Positions 23,408 to 33,095 of a stretch of 64,000 nt of DNA are shown here, piece after piece. The DNA is taken from NCBI GenBank assembly GCA_033030425.1, contig JAUFSD010000024.1:620001-684000 (forward strand). The letters are read 5' to 3'. A program made the translations under genes and the position numbers. The stretch comes from Verpa conica (taxonomy: Eukaryota; Ascomycota; Pezizomycetes; Pezizales; Morchellaceae). Position 1 is the stretch's first letter. Each line of letters opens with the position of its first letter. Below the pieces are notes generated by a model. That model saw only the letters and a program-made list of their open reading frames with translations. It was not told the origin of the DNA and searched no databases.

Positions 23408-23764
23408 TGTCAAGAACACCCATTTCCTAGTCTGCCTTGTTTATCTCCTTGTTTCATATATCGTTTCATATCTCGTAGGATTCCTGTTATCGTTAATTCG
23501 TATAAGAAGTACGCCGCGAGACGAGACGTCTATAGTTCCATGTAGAAGGAGGTCGCTCCTTCAGTTTCATATTGTCTCATTGTTGATTTCAGCGTCCCTC
23601 CAGAAAGGGTATAAAAGGGACGCATCTCTGTTAGTTAGTAGTTCTTCACGCAACAACTTATATTGTTACCATACCTACCTTGTCCTTGAGTTCCTAGTCT
23701 CTCGATACTAGCCCTGTCTTGTGATTATCGCCTGCTGTTCCCCAATAGGTGATCGGTTTTTACA
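23408..23764 (+). repeat. 3' LTR of the Gypsy element
   Basis: 357 bp. It matches the 5' LTR except for a cluster of differences around 23490-23515. It is preceded by a polypurine tract and followed by attag. Confidence 0.92.
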
Positions 23765-23909
23765 ATTAGCCCAGAAACGGCCCTGAATCGCCCCATGACG
23801 AACACTAAACAGGATCATAATTTCAGGAACTGTTACAAAATGTCCCAAAATGAATACTACAGCTGCCCCAACAGACTCTGCCAGTTATTGTACTATTAAA
23901 ACAATTCTA

Positions 23910-24181
23910 GTGTTCGTTATAAAGGAGTCAGTCCTCCAAACTAACTGGGAAACTGTGTCAAGAAACTGCCACGAACCCTTCAATTCCCTGGCCAGGCTGG
24001 GTTTACTCTTTAAAAACTTTCCATTAATAAATATTTAACCTAATTAACTGCCATAGGCCCAATAGGGCTCCGCCGGTAATTTTTCATTGAAGCGATTTTC
24101 TCTGCAAAAATCAGGCCCCAAACCCGGACTGGAGCAGGTCTATTGGCCCAAGAACCGCTCCAAATCATCTCAATATTACAC
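23910..24181. mobile_element. MITE copy C, decayed
   Basis: Aligns along its whole length with copy A: GTGTTCGTTA start, the 'aatttaacctaattaactg' core, and the ggagc(a/g)ggtctattgg block. It is flanked by TA. Many positions that are C or G in copy A are T or A here, for example gtcagtcctccaaac against ctcggtcccccaaac. Confidence 0.65.
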
Positions 24182-24433
24182 TATGGAAGTAAACAACGTT
24201 ATTCCTAATTCCAATTCCAAGTAAGTTAAAAGTTTATATATATTTCCATTTCCAATATTTATAATATTTTTTCCATATTGCTTTAATCCAAATAGTTAAT
24301 ATATATAATTTCTTTCTTCTTACTTTAATCCCGATTTCCGATATTGTTCCATACAATATTTTCCGTTTTTATTGATTTTTTCCATTTCCGGTTTACTTGC
24401 ATACACAGTTTTAGTTACTTTGCTAATTCTAAA
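24182..24433. other. AT-rich spacer inside the element
   Basis: Short AT-rich DNA with many TTCC/TTTCCG words, continuous with the 3' side of the oxygenase pseudogene. No gene. Confidence 0.4.
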
Positions 24434-25784
24434 CTAATTTCTAACTATTTCCGAGATTTGTAGCCTAACTACATTATCTTTGACCCTAGCAACTCCTACT
24501 TTCAGTGCCTTTTGTACCCTATCATTTAACTGCTTATTAACTTGACATGTTGTAGCATACCGAGTGAATCCCGTTCCGAATCCTCCTGTTGTTGTACCGT
24601 GATCGTCTTCCGGACCACACCAAACTATTTCCGTTATTCCATCAATAGTACTGAAATCAATTAGTGTTTTATAAACACTACAGTAAAAGAAATGCCCATA
24701 AGAATTAAACCCATCTTTTTCTATAGTAACGATTTTTCCATCTTTTTCCCGTACCGGAGCCCATATCCCGCATGTATACCGTGATATATCATTGTCCCGA
24801 TGCGATTTATTCCGAAAGCCACCATAGGTATAAGCAACTTGTGGAGTGAAAAGATACTCCTTTTGAAGGAATATTCCGGTATCGTTTCCGTAATCAACTC
24901 CGAGAAGTGGTAACTGAAGCTCCCGAACTTGTTGTTGACGTTCCCGGAAAAATGCGGGTGCCATTTCTAGAAAACTCAACCCAAGATTCCGATGGAACTG
25001 CATTGCACTCGAAAAGTGTTCGATAACCGTTAAGGTGAAATCCATTTGTATCTTTGCATAAATCACAAAGTCAAACCCGGTTTCCATTCCGCCCGATATC
25101 AGGTGCTTTCATGGTTCCTCCGGTTTGTGCATGATTGCAATTGATTTTAGCGTGAAAAATCTGATCCCGACGGATATAATCGATATTGAATTGAAATCTC
25201 CGAAGCTGTTCCGTACTCATATCCCGAAATAGCGTGATTTTATAGATAAGCCGAATTTCTCGAGTTTCCGTATCAACCACAAATATGGTTTTCGATGCAT
25301 CCCCGATAATACGTTTGAAGTTCCGAGATTCCCATATACTGTCACTATAGGACCATTCTTTACCGAACATTTTTGTTGCAGTTTCCGTATCTCGTTGGCG
25401 GTACATAATGAAAGTATTTCCGTTTGATATTTCTATATTTACCAAGTTAGATCAATTTCCGACAAGATTTAGGTTGTTTATATTACCATCCGGATCCCGA
25501 TCAATTGAACTAATAACGGTTCTCCGATCTGCTTGTTTCCGATCTTGCATATTTTCCCGCCTTTTTTCCCTTTTTCGTTCACTTCTTTGTTGCCGTAAAA
25601 GTTTCCGGTGATATCTTTTAGGAAGAGTAGGATAGCTCTCATATGGTACTTTTCCGGGTTCAGCTACTTGCTTACTACCATCAATAAAGCGAGTTCCGAG
25701 ATATAATACTTCTCCAGGTTCAGCTGCTTGCTTACTACTTTCACCGAAGCGAGTTTCCGAGTTGGGTTGGGTTGAAGTTTCCAT
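24434..25784 (-). pseudogene. TET/JBP-like 2OG-Fe(II) dioxygenase, broken
   Basis: Three open segments in order: 25784-25452 (METSTQPNSET..., basic and low complexity); an in-frame TGA; then 25445-25071 (TIFVVDTETREIRLIYKITL); then a one-base shift into 25087-24434. The last segment carries the double-stranded beta-helix signature of fungal TET/JBP oxygenases: SHRDNDISRYTCGIWAPV (H-x-D metal ligands), EIVWCGPEDDHGT (distal His) and FTRYATTCQVNKQL (Arg for 2-oxoglutarate). Such enzymes oxidise 5-methylcytosine or thymine, and in fungi they are expanded together with KDZ transposons. The TGA could come from CGA by C-to-T change. Whether it belongs to the large element or is another insertion is unresolved. 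Confidence 0.65.
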
Positions 25785-26083
25785 GTTGATTGTTAGTTTC
25801 CGGTTGATGGAAGTTTGAAAGAATTCAGGGGTAATTTAACCGAATATATCCGAGAGTGGCTTATGTAAGCTTTAGAGCTTATTTTTTTCCGGTATTTATT
25901 TTATTTCCAAATTGCTTTATAATTAATTTTGTGAAATTTTTTCTATCTCCTAATTTCCGTTTATTTTCCGACTATAGAATCAGGAAAAGACTAATAGTTT
26001 TTAAATACTATTAAATAATATCAAGAACCACTGAAATTTCCGAAACTCTACTCAATCCTAATGCATAAGCTGGTATCTCTGGA
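25785..26083. other. upstream region of the oxygenase pseudogene
   Basis: About 300 nt, AT-rich, no ORF. It ends at the 5-bp duplication ctgga (26079-26083) of the solo-LTR-like insertion. Confidence 0.4.
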
Positions 26084-26451
26084 TTTCACGGATCGATCAG
26101 GGGCGCCAGGGTGAGTCTCGTCGTGACTCATGCAAGGATGGAGGCAGGGTAACAAGTATCAAGGAAGGAAACAAAGGCATTGTACGAATGAGAATTTTTG
26201 GGTATAAATAGGGAGCGTTGCTCCCTCTCTGTAATAGTTTTCTTTCTCTTTTCTTTACGCAACGTTTCTTCAGTTAAACTCAATACAAACTTCTTCCTTC
26301 GCTGCCTCTCCGCTGCTTCATCGCTTCGCGATCGCTGAAACCACCTCCTACTTCACAAACCTTTGGTATTTTGCTTGTAACGGATAGTTACCTTGCCATC
26401 GAGTTAGTTGTATCCTGTAGTTACGCTGCCCTCACGCTGTCCCCCTTGAAA
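26084..26451 (+). repeat. solo-LTR-like repeat, copy 1
   Basis: 368 bp beginning TTTCACGG and ending CCCTTGAAA, flanked by ctgga on both sides. It contains a TATA box (GGTATAAATAGGG) followed by TTTACGCAACGTTTC, the same arrangement as in the Gypsy LTR. A second copy in opposite orientation lies at 30930-31296. The 5-bp duplication fits LTR-retrotransposon integration, but the ends TTTCA/TGAAA are not the usual TG/CA. Confidence 0.75.
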
Positions 26452-26871
26452 CTGGAATATAGTTACGTGATTTGGGGACGTCGTATATAAGTTTTAGAAG
26501 GATCCCGAAATGGCATATATGGTTCTGAAAATGTACTAAACTTGGTTTAGAGACAGTCTAGAACTTTTGTGAACGCTATATAACTGCCTAGAGATTGTTT
26601 AGGAGATTCTCAGTTCTGTTACACTTACGTTTCCTTTTGTTGTAACTTTTGCAATAGAATTTATTTTGTTAATGGATTTTATACAGTCTATTTACAATAA
26701 ATCTCTATATACTCTATTTGCTTGCTGCCCGATCAGCTGCTTTATTTATTTGTACCTAGAATCTTATCTGTAACTAGGCTATAATGAGACAAAAGCTATC
26801 CATACTATGATGGCAAAGTTGCTATAATGGTAAAGCCAAAGCTGTTTGAGCTGAATGTGCATAGAAATAAA
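26452..26871. other. non-coding part of the large element
   Basis: AT-rich sequence following the right duplication of the solo-LTR-like repeat. No ORF or further repeat is recognised. Confidence 0.4.
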
Positions 26872-27337
26872 TAGTGTTTGTCATGGGGCAATTCGGGGCG
26901 GTTCCTCGGCCAATAAACTCACTCCAGCCAGGTTCGGGCCTGATTTTTGGTGAAGAAATCGCTTCAATGGGAGATAACTGCCAGAGTTCTGCATCAGCAA
27001 AAAAAAAAAAACTCTCCGGGAGATTTTCGTCGCCCAGGCAGAGAAAGTTCGCCCCGCTCTCCTGGAGAGCGCTGCCGACCCCTCAGCACCCGGGCGAGGG
27101 ACCGTCACCCCCAGTCTCCTGGAGAGGTGCTGGTGTTACCCAGCCGTACCACATGAACGCGCCTGCAACCCCTCCCCCAGCACCCCCCACCTACTCACTA
27201 CCACTCTATGATCCTATACTAACTATTGAGAACAACGCCTGATAACACCGCCAGTAGTAGCCCCCCCCCCAGCGGCCGTACCGGTACGAACACCTCATGT
27301 CTGACGCGTCAATGTGACCCCCAGAGGACCCCCAGCG

Positions 27338-27761
27338 TGTCAAGAACGACAAATCATCAGTTCTCACTCGGTCACAAATTGTCACTCGACCACCAGTCAG
27401 CCTTGCCCGTTTCATATCAGTTTCATGTCTAGTCTCATTTATGTTCCATGTATGGGATGACGTGGCCTGCCACGTCATCAGGATCTCCTTAGTTTCATAT
27501 CACGTATCATGTTCTTGTTTCATGTAGTCTGACACACTACGTGTGTCAGCCCCTTCCCTTTCATGTTTCGGCCATACTATAAGTATTGAGCCATTTCCCC
27601 AGTTCTTAGTTTTAGTTCTCTATCCTTCAACTTGTATTTACTACCAAGTACCTACTCTAGTTCCAGTCTTCCCAGTCTTCCAGTCCATGTGCCCTTAGTG
27701 TCCCAGCTCTTTAGACATCACCTGCTGTCCCCACTAGAGCAAGGGCTTGTGTACTTTTACA
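27338..27761 (+). repeat. 5' LTR of the non-autonomous element
   Basis: 424 bp with a TATA-like box (TATAAGTATT at 27579). ATCCTTCAA (27622-27630) is complementary to the adjacent PBS. Confidence 0.9.
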
Positions 27762-27777
27762 CTTTGAAGGATCTACC
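27762..27777 (+). other. primer-binding site, self-priming type
   Basis: CTTTGAAGGATCTACC. TTGAAGGAT (27764-27772) is the reverse complement of ATCCTTCAA in the LTR. It differs from the Gypsy PBS only in the five central bases, and the LTR partner changes to match. Confidence 0.7.
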
Positions 27778-27849
27778 AGCATGACAGCACCTGGTGTCTC
27801 ATCACCAACTAGAGAAATCTCCTTCTCTACCCCACCAGCCAAAACTCCC

Positions 27850-27965
27850 TGTCAACAATACCAAGGGCTCCGCCCTTCTCACGGAGAGGGACCTAACCTC
27901 TCAGACCAGTCAACATTACCAAGGACTTCGTCCTTCTCACGGAGAGGGACCTAACCTCTCATCCC
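27850..27965 (+). repeat. direct duplication carrying purine-tract sequence
   Basis: Two ~55-bp units with 'taccaagg(g/a)ct(c/t)cg(c/t)ccttctcacgg' followed by agagggaccta. The latter is the motif that precedes the 3' LTR. A further copy of ggagagggaccta lies near 28358. Confidence 0.7.
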
Positions 27966-28788
27966 CACGTCTACCAAATCCTGTCAAGCAGTACCCACTG
28001 GAAGCCTACCCAATATTCAGAGACACAGTCCTGAAGAAAAGTAGTATAAAAAAAGTGCAGTCACTGAACCACGCCATAACTATTTCGAGTACCCAACACT
28101 CGATTCCGTGTTGAGCACCACGAGCAAGATACACACCCACCCAGTCATCAACAAAGGAAGCGAACCCACCGACCAAGCCTCTCCTACTCCTCCAAAATCC
28201 AACACAAACTCCCAAATTCAAGTGGCTAAAGCCCTCGAATAAGCCAGCAAAACCCTGTCAAAAGCCTCCACCCAGTCATCAAAATTTTTTTTCTCGTCTT
28301 GCTGCATTCAAGCAGCAATACTCGATTTTTTCTCCAATGCTCGGGGACGAGCATTCTCGGAGAGGGACCTAGGGGTGAAGGAAGGCCTCAGCCAACCGAA
28401 CCTCCAAGCCAAGAAACTAGGATGGAAGCAAGAACTCAACTATGCAAGTACCGTCTTGTGAAGATGAAGCCAGGCGTAGCTACACGAGAGTAAAAGTAGC
28501 AGCTGGTTGCATGAAGCAAGGCAGAACGGAACAAAGGAACAAGCATAGCCCAAAGCCAACAGTTCTCCATCCTACAAACCATTAAGTCAACATTTCCCTC
28601 GAAGAAGCCAACAAATAGAAAAAACCCCCACGGGTTCACAAACCTAGAATTTTTGAAATTTTAGTTGCCAATCACCAACCCACCACTCCACCACCAAGAA
28701 TCAAAAAGCAATAGAAGCAACCAGCGTCATAGTACCTGAGAACGACTATTACCCCTTTTCAGGATTCTCTTGTCCATTGAAACATCTC

Positions 28789-29160
28789 CTGTTTCAATCC
28801 CGTGTTGAGCCTCTGCGGCAAGATACACATTCCCTGTTTTTTGAAACACGCCCTGTTTCAATTCCGTGTTGAGTTTCACAACAAGATACACATTCCCCGT
28901 CCTTTGAAAACACATCCTGTTTCAATTCCGTGTTGAGCCCCTGTGGCAAGATACACATTCCCCAGTCCTTTGAAACATACCCTGTTTCAATTCCGTGTTG
29001 AGCCTCTGTAAAACAAAGCAAGATACACACTCCTTATCTTTGAGACGTGTTCCGTCTCATCCCGTGTTGAGCCCCTGTGGCAAGATACACATTCCCCAGT
29101 CCTTTGAAACATACCCTGTTTCAATTCCGTGTTGCGTTTTTACAACAAGATACACACAGC
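28789..29160 (+). repeat. six ~63-70 bp tandem repeats
   Basis: Each unit runs cctgtttcaattccgtgttg ... gcaagatacacattcccc ... cctttgaaacatac, with variation in the middle. One more partial unit sits alone near 28095-28135. Short ORFs through it are by-products of the repeat. Confidence 0.8.
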
Positions 29161-29272
29161 CCAGTTCACAATCCAACGTCTATAAAAGACTAAACTCTCG
29201 CGCTTCCACGGAACCAGAAAGAAAGTCTTACGAACCAAAAAAAGTACTCCAGAAAACCCATTATCCCCCAAC

Positions 29273-29506
29273 ATGTCCCAACCTCAGGAAAACACTACTC
29301 TCCCCTCCAAGCCAGACGAAGTCAAAAAGTCTGCCAACCACGAGCATGCCTGCATGCACTTCACTGCCTGTTACGATGACGGATGTCTCATACATTACAG
29401 CGCCAAAGTAGGAGCCAACTACTTTCCCCAGAAACGCAAAGTCAAGCGTACCAAAAAGCGTCAAGTTAGACGCATATCAGACGGCAACCCTAAAACCAGT
29501 TGTTAA
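29273..29506 (+). CDS. short ORF: Cys/His module of the retrotransposon accessory protein
   Basis: 77 aa from an ATG at 29273. Residues ~22-45, HEHACMHFTACYDDGCLIHY, match the C-terminal module of the accessory ORF at 22202-23380 at nearly every position, and a basic tail (KRKVKRTKKRQVRR) follows. It is the only recognisable protein of this LTR element and sits directly before the purine tract. Retention of this module alone suggests that it, or its RNA sequence, is useful for mobilisation. That is inference. Confidence 0.65.
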   Translation: MSQPQENTTLPSKPDEVKKSANHEHACMHFTACYDDGCLIHYSAKVGANYFPQKRKVKRTKKRQVRRISDGNPKTSC

Positions 29507-29535
29507 GGGACTAACAACCTCGGAGAGGGACCTAC

Positions 29536-29959
29536 TGTCAAGAACAACAAATCATCAGTTCTCACTCGGTCACAAATTGTCACTCGACCACCAGTCAGCC
29601 TTGCCCGTTTCATATCAGTTTCATGTCTAGTTTCATTTATGTTTCATGTATGGGATGACGTGGCTTGCCACGTCATCAGGATCTCCTTAGTTTCATATCA
29701 CGTATCATGTTCTTGTTTCATGTAGTCTGACACGCTACGCGTGTCAGCCCCTTCCCTTTCATGTTTCGGCCATACTATAAGTATTGAGCCATTTCCCCAG
29801 TTCTTAGTTTTAGTTCTCTATCCTTCAACTTGTATTTACTACCAAGTACCTACTCTAGTACCAGTCTTCCCAGTCTTCTAGTCCATGTGCCCTTAGTGTC
29901 CCAGCTCTTTAGACATCACCTGCTGTCCCCACTAGAGCAAGGGCTTGTGTACTTTTACA
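29536..29959 (+). repeat. 3' LTR of the non-autonomous element
   Basis: 424 bp, about 98% identical to the 5' LTR by eye, preceded by ggagagggacctac and followed by cagcg. Confidence 0.9.
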
Positions 29960-30576
29960 CAGCGCGACAGCTGCAGCAGGACCCCCAGCAAGCCTCCAGC
30001 AGCCTTCAGCAGCCCCCGGGCCACCAAGCGAACAATCTACCCGTTCAGGTACAAACACCCTTGGTCCGACGCGTTAACTGGACGTCGAGCTGCCTCCCAG
30101 TGCAGCAGCGGCAGGCAGGCAGGTAGGCAGGCAGGCAGGCAGGCGGCGGGGCAAGCGGGGGGGCAGCGGGGAGGCAGCAAAGCAGGTATATTCTTGTATA
30201 TAGATTAGATAGAATATAGAGAATTGAGAATTGAGACTCTTCTAGACGCAACTTTTTGTTCTACTCTTATTGAGACTCTCCCGGCATCTCCCGGACTGCT
30301 AGCGTCCGCCCTGAGATCTCCCGGAGATGACGTGCAGCATAAAGTACCTGTGGGAGAGTAGATTTGCGAAATCGTCGCCCTGCTCTCCAGGAGAGCGGGG
30401 CGGAATCTTTGTTTTTGCTGATGTGTTGGAGCCACTATAGTTAATTAGGTTAAATTTCGGTTAATGAGGGATTTTTAAAAGGCAAACCCAACCTGGCCGG
30501 GGAATGGGGCGGTTCGGGCGGTTTCTTGACGTGGTTCCCTAGAGAGTTTGGGAGACTAAGTCCCCGTAACAAACGC

Positions 30577-30929
30577 TAGTGAACATATTCTGTTTGTGGT
30601 GAACCGGTAATATTTTTATTAAAGTCTAAAGTGACGTTATATACAGCACTAGCATCGCTTCCTCTTCTACATGGTAGCTTCCCATCCACGTTATTCTAAA
30701 CAACTAACCCTACTGGCAAAGCCACTATAACACACTTTGTAAAACAGTTTAGAATAGTTTTTTAGCATGGTTTTTCGATGAGTTTGAAAGACCAAGTCTT
30801 CCATAAAGAATACTAGCAGTTTTTATTTTACTATTACAATCTATTTCTTTATTCATAATCAGTGTCCATGCGTTCATTATCTGATACAGAACTATTTTCA
30901 CTATCAAACATATCAAGATTATTATCTTC
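30577..30929. other. displaced 3' end of the integrase gene and MITE remnant
   Basis: Nearest the repeat, 30929-30849 on the minus strand continues the integrase reading frame to a TAA (30851-30849). Around 30745-30830 lies a decayed reverse copy of the MITE family (tttatggaagacttggtctt). No separate gene. Confidence 0.55.
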
Positions 30930-31296
30930 TTTCAAGGGGGACAGCGTGAGGGCAGCGTAACCACAGGATACAACTAACTCGATGGCAAGGTAACTATCCG
31001 TTACAAGCAAAATACCAAAGGTTTGTGAAGTATGAAGTGGGTTCAGCGATCGCGAAGCGATGAAACAGCGGAGAGACAGCGAAGAGAGAAAATTGTATTG
31101 ATTCTAACTGAAGAAACGTTGCGTAAAGAAAGAAGAGAGAAAACTATTACAGAGAGGGAGCAACGCTCCCTATTTATACAAAATCCCCGCTTCGCACAAT
31201 GCCTTTGTTCCCCACCTTCGACACCTGTTACCCTACCTCCCTCCTTGCATGAGTCACGATAAGGCTCACCCTTGCGTCCCCGATCCCTCCGTGAAA
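30930..31296 (-). repeat. solo-LTR-like repeat, copy 2, inside the integrase gene
   Basis: 367 bp in the opposite orientation to copy 1, with the same ends (TTTCACGG ... CCTTGAAA on the minus strand). It is flanked by tcttc at 30925-30929 and 31297-31301. It lies within the last part of the integrase coding sequence. Confidence 0.8.
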
Positions 31297-32988
31297 TCTT
31301 CGTCCAGTATTAATTCAACTGGCTCAACTGATGCTGACCAGTTGTACGTACTTTTTGGCTGTTTACAAAGTTCTAATGGTAATCCATAAGTATCTACATA
31401 TAGCACAGCAGCATTACGAAGATACAAATAAGCAATTCGATGTAGGGGAATATTATCACCATTTGGAAAAACCGAGGAATACCGTATAGGATCAGTAACT
31501 CCTATTTTTAGAAGTTCATTTTTGCACCAAGTACTTGTAGCAAGTGGAAGATATTCATGTTGATCTAATCATTGTTAGTATATATATATATATAAAAGTA
31601 TAGAACTTATACCATAGTTGGCCACATCCAATTTAAGTCTTTCCAATAATTCGAGATTTGGTATTGTTCCATAATCTTGTATACCATCCGGTGGTGTAAA
31701 ATAAAGAACAACTGGCTGTCCAACTGGAAGATTGGGACGATTCTTCTGAAACCGAATCCTGTGGGTATTCCATACTGAAACATATGCATAGATCTCTTCA
31801 CGCACCATTGGGAAATAAACATAAAGCATAGCAATTTGATCTGCCCAACTTCCAGTATACTGTCCTGTATCCCGTAAACTATCAAAGAATGATTTCCATG
31901 TAACCGTTTGACTTTTGCTCATTCCTCGCCACCAAGATTCAATTTTCTGATTTGACGTAGAAGTTCCATACCAGTATACTTCATTTAATTGAATATTTGG
32001 ATTTTCAGCACGATGTAGTTGCCAATGTGCATTAGCCATCATTGTTGTCTCAGTACCTCTATCTGACCGTATAGAACGAGGTAAAACATTTGACTCAGAA
32101 ATAATATCAAGATATTGTTTCAGAATTGCAATACCTGTACGACAGGAAATGCCTACATGTATCCATGTTATATATCTATTGAGTTAGCTTTGATCTATAA
32201 TTATAAAATGGTGAGACTTACCGTGAATATGCATCAATTCCTGCATATACTTCTATACCATACTCACTCATCTTGTGATGTCCATCAACTGACAACACAC
32301 AATTGACGCCTGGAACTCTATAAATGCCTCTAGGTGTACGTGGCAAGCCAAAAGGTCTCTCGGCAATTCCTAATGGATCGATTTTACGTAAAATTTCAAA
32401 CATGCGATCTCGAGCAACTGGTATACCACACTGCTTTAAGCGTTGGTAGGTGAGTCGTCGACCATATAAAGCAGTTTGTCCCGAAACTAGCTGTTCTTCA
32501 ATTGCTATCCGCATGAGTGCATTATGCACTTCAAAATTGTGCCGTTCGGTACGTCGACGCATTCCAACTGATAGACGAAGCCTGACTAGCCTAATGGAGT
32601 ATTAGCAGCCGACACTAACTTATATTAATTATTTTAGACGAACTAACGTTTTAGGCTCAATATAGTATTCTTCACGGTTTAAAAACCGTAGAATATTGTA
32701 GTCATTCAAGCCAAAATCATAGAATAAGACCCATAGTCTTAATAGAATCTCATTGTTTTGAGTGACTGAAAGCTCATATTTACGGAAGCCCCAAATATTG
32801 AAAGCCCGCTCTAAAGTTCTTTTGGATGGAAATTTACTTGTATTGCTTGTAGATGATCGGTATGCAAGTATTGCGGGATAGGTAGTTTGAAGTAGTGTGA
32901 TTGTCTCATCAACGGTATAATTTAAGACAATGTACCATGACCAAAGTATGTGTTGGTAAGGAACTAGTTGATCAATAGCGGAAGACAT
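31266..32988 (-). CDS. DDE integrase/transposase of the large element
   Basis: Four exons (32988-32648, 32590-32222, 32175-31613, 31564-31266) splice in frame to 523 aa. N-terminal helical region; then YGRRLTYQRLKQCGIPVARDR with KIDPLG; then an integrase core with all three acidic residues: D in VLSVDGHHKM, D in SIRSDRGTET, E in TSNQKIESWWRG. The WYGTSTSNQKIESWW block is typical of the fungal and animal rve-type 'integrase core' family (Pfam rva_4 as I recall). The present stop lies inside the inserted repeat; the original tail resumes beyond it. The catalytic core is intact, so it could still be active. It is divergent from the gene at 33096, with a 107-bp spacer. Confidence 0.85.
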
Positions 32989-33095
32989 GTTGTAAAGGCT
33001 GGTTATAAGATTTGAAGAAAATAAAGTATGGGTTTATACTTTATATAAAGAAAATATCTACGGCTGAATTATTCTACAATTATCTATCACCAATA
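32989..33095. promoter_or_regulatory. divergent promoter of the transposon genes
   Basis: 107 nt between the ATGs of the integrase and the Cys-rich gene, AT-rich. Both genes must start from here; no motif stands out. Confidence 0.45.

Larger units (their letters stand above)
16959..23764 (+). mobile_element. Ty3/Gypsy chromovirus LTR retrotransposon
   Basis: Complete 6.8-kb element. LTRs at both ends begin TGTCAAGAAC and end TTTTTACA, with a 5-bp duplication attag at 16954-16958 and 23765-23769. Internal order: gag, protease-RT-RNaseH-integrase with chromodomain, then an extra ORF, then a purine tract (gaagaggga) before the 3' LTR. The two LTRs differ mainly in one ~40-nt tract, so the insertion is fairly recent. 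The primer-binding site is not tRNA-like but is complementary to the LTR (see findings), as in the Tf1/sushi group. A single-base insertion breaks pol. Confidence 0.93.
16721..23805. mobile_element. MITE copy A (TIR GTGTTCGTCA), split by the Gypsy element
   Basis: The left end GTGTTCGTCA (16721) and the right end TGACGAACAC (to 23805) are inverted repeats flanked by TA. Removing the LTR element and one copy of its 5-bp duplication leaves about 274 bp. That is the same length and sequence type as copy C at 23910-24181. Confidence 0.75.
27338..29959 (+). mobile_element. non-autonomous LTR retrotransposon
   Basis: Two 424-bp LTRs (27338-27761 and 29536-29959) begin TGTCAAGAAC and end CTTTTACA, with the 5-bp duplication cagcg at 27333-27337 and 29960-29964. 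They differ at about eight sites, mostly C/T or G/A. The 1.8-kb interior lacks gag and pol. It holds a PBS-like site, extra copies of the purine tract, tandem ~65-bp repeats and one short ORF shared with the Gypsy element. LTR ends, PBS layout and purine tract resemble those of the Gypsy element, whose proteins probably mobilise it. Confidence 0.9.
26992..30423. mobile_element. GC-rich element with CATCAGCAAAAA ends
   Basis: Left end CATCAGCAAAAA and right end TTTTTGCTGATG are inverted, with TG on both sides as a possible duplication. Subterminal parts share, in inverted order, cgccc...gctctcctggagagcg palindromes and agattttcgtcgccc. Without the LTR element inside, about 805 bp remain. The right arm also carries a GGCA microsatellite (~30110-30145). 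There is no transposase, so it is non-autonomous. Confidence 0.55.
26874..30576 (-). mobile_element. MITE copy B, split by a GC-rich element
   Basis: The left edge GTGTTTGTCATGGGG (26874) and the right edge (reverse of GCGTTTGTTACGGGG, to 30576) are the two ends of the copy A/C family in reverse orientation, each flanked by TA. The interior is interrupted between about 26991 and 30424. Confidence 0.7.

Noticed and set aside
28727..29030. minus-strand ORFs with repeated LNTELKQGV-like units
   Set aside because: By-products of the 65-bp tandem DNA repeats in the non-autonomous LTR element, on the wrong strand for it.
28789..29160. possible CRISPR-like array
   Set aside because: Units vary in length and adjoin without unique spacers; they are eukaryotic tandem repeats in an LTR element.
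30060..30180. GGCA-rich ORFs (Arg/Ala/Gly-rich)
   Set aside because: Product of a GGCA microsatellite in the GC-rich element.
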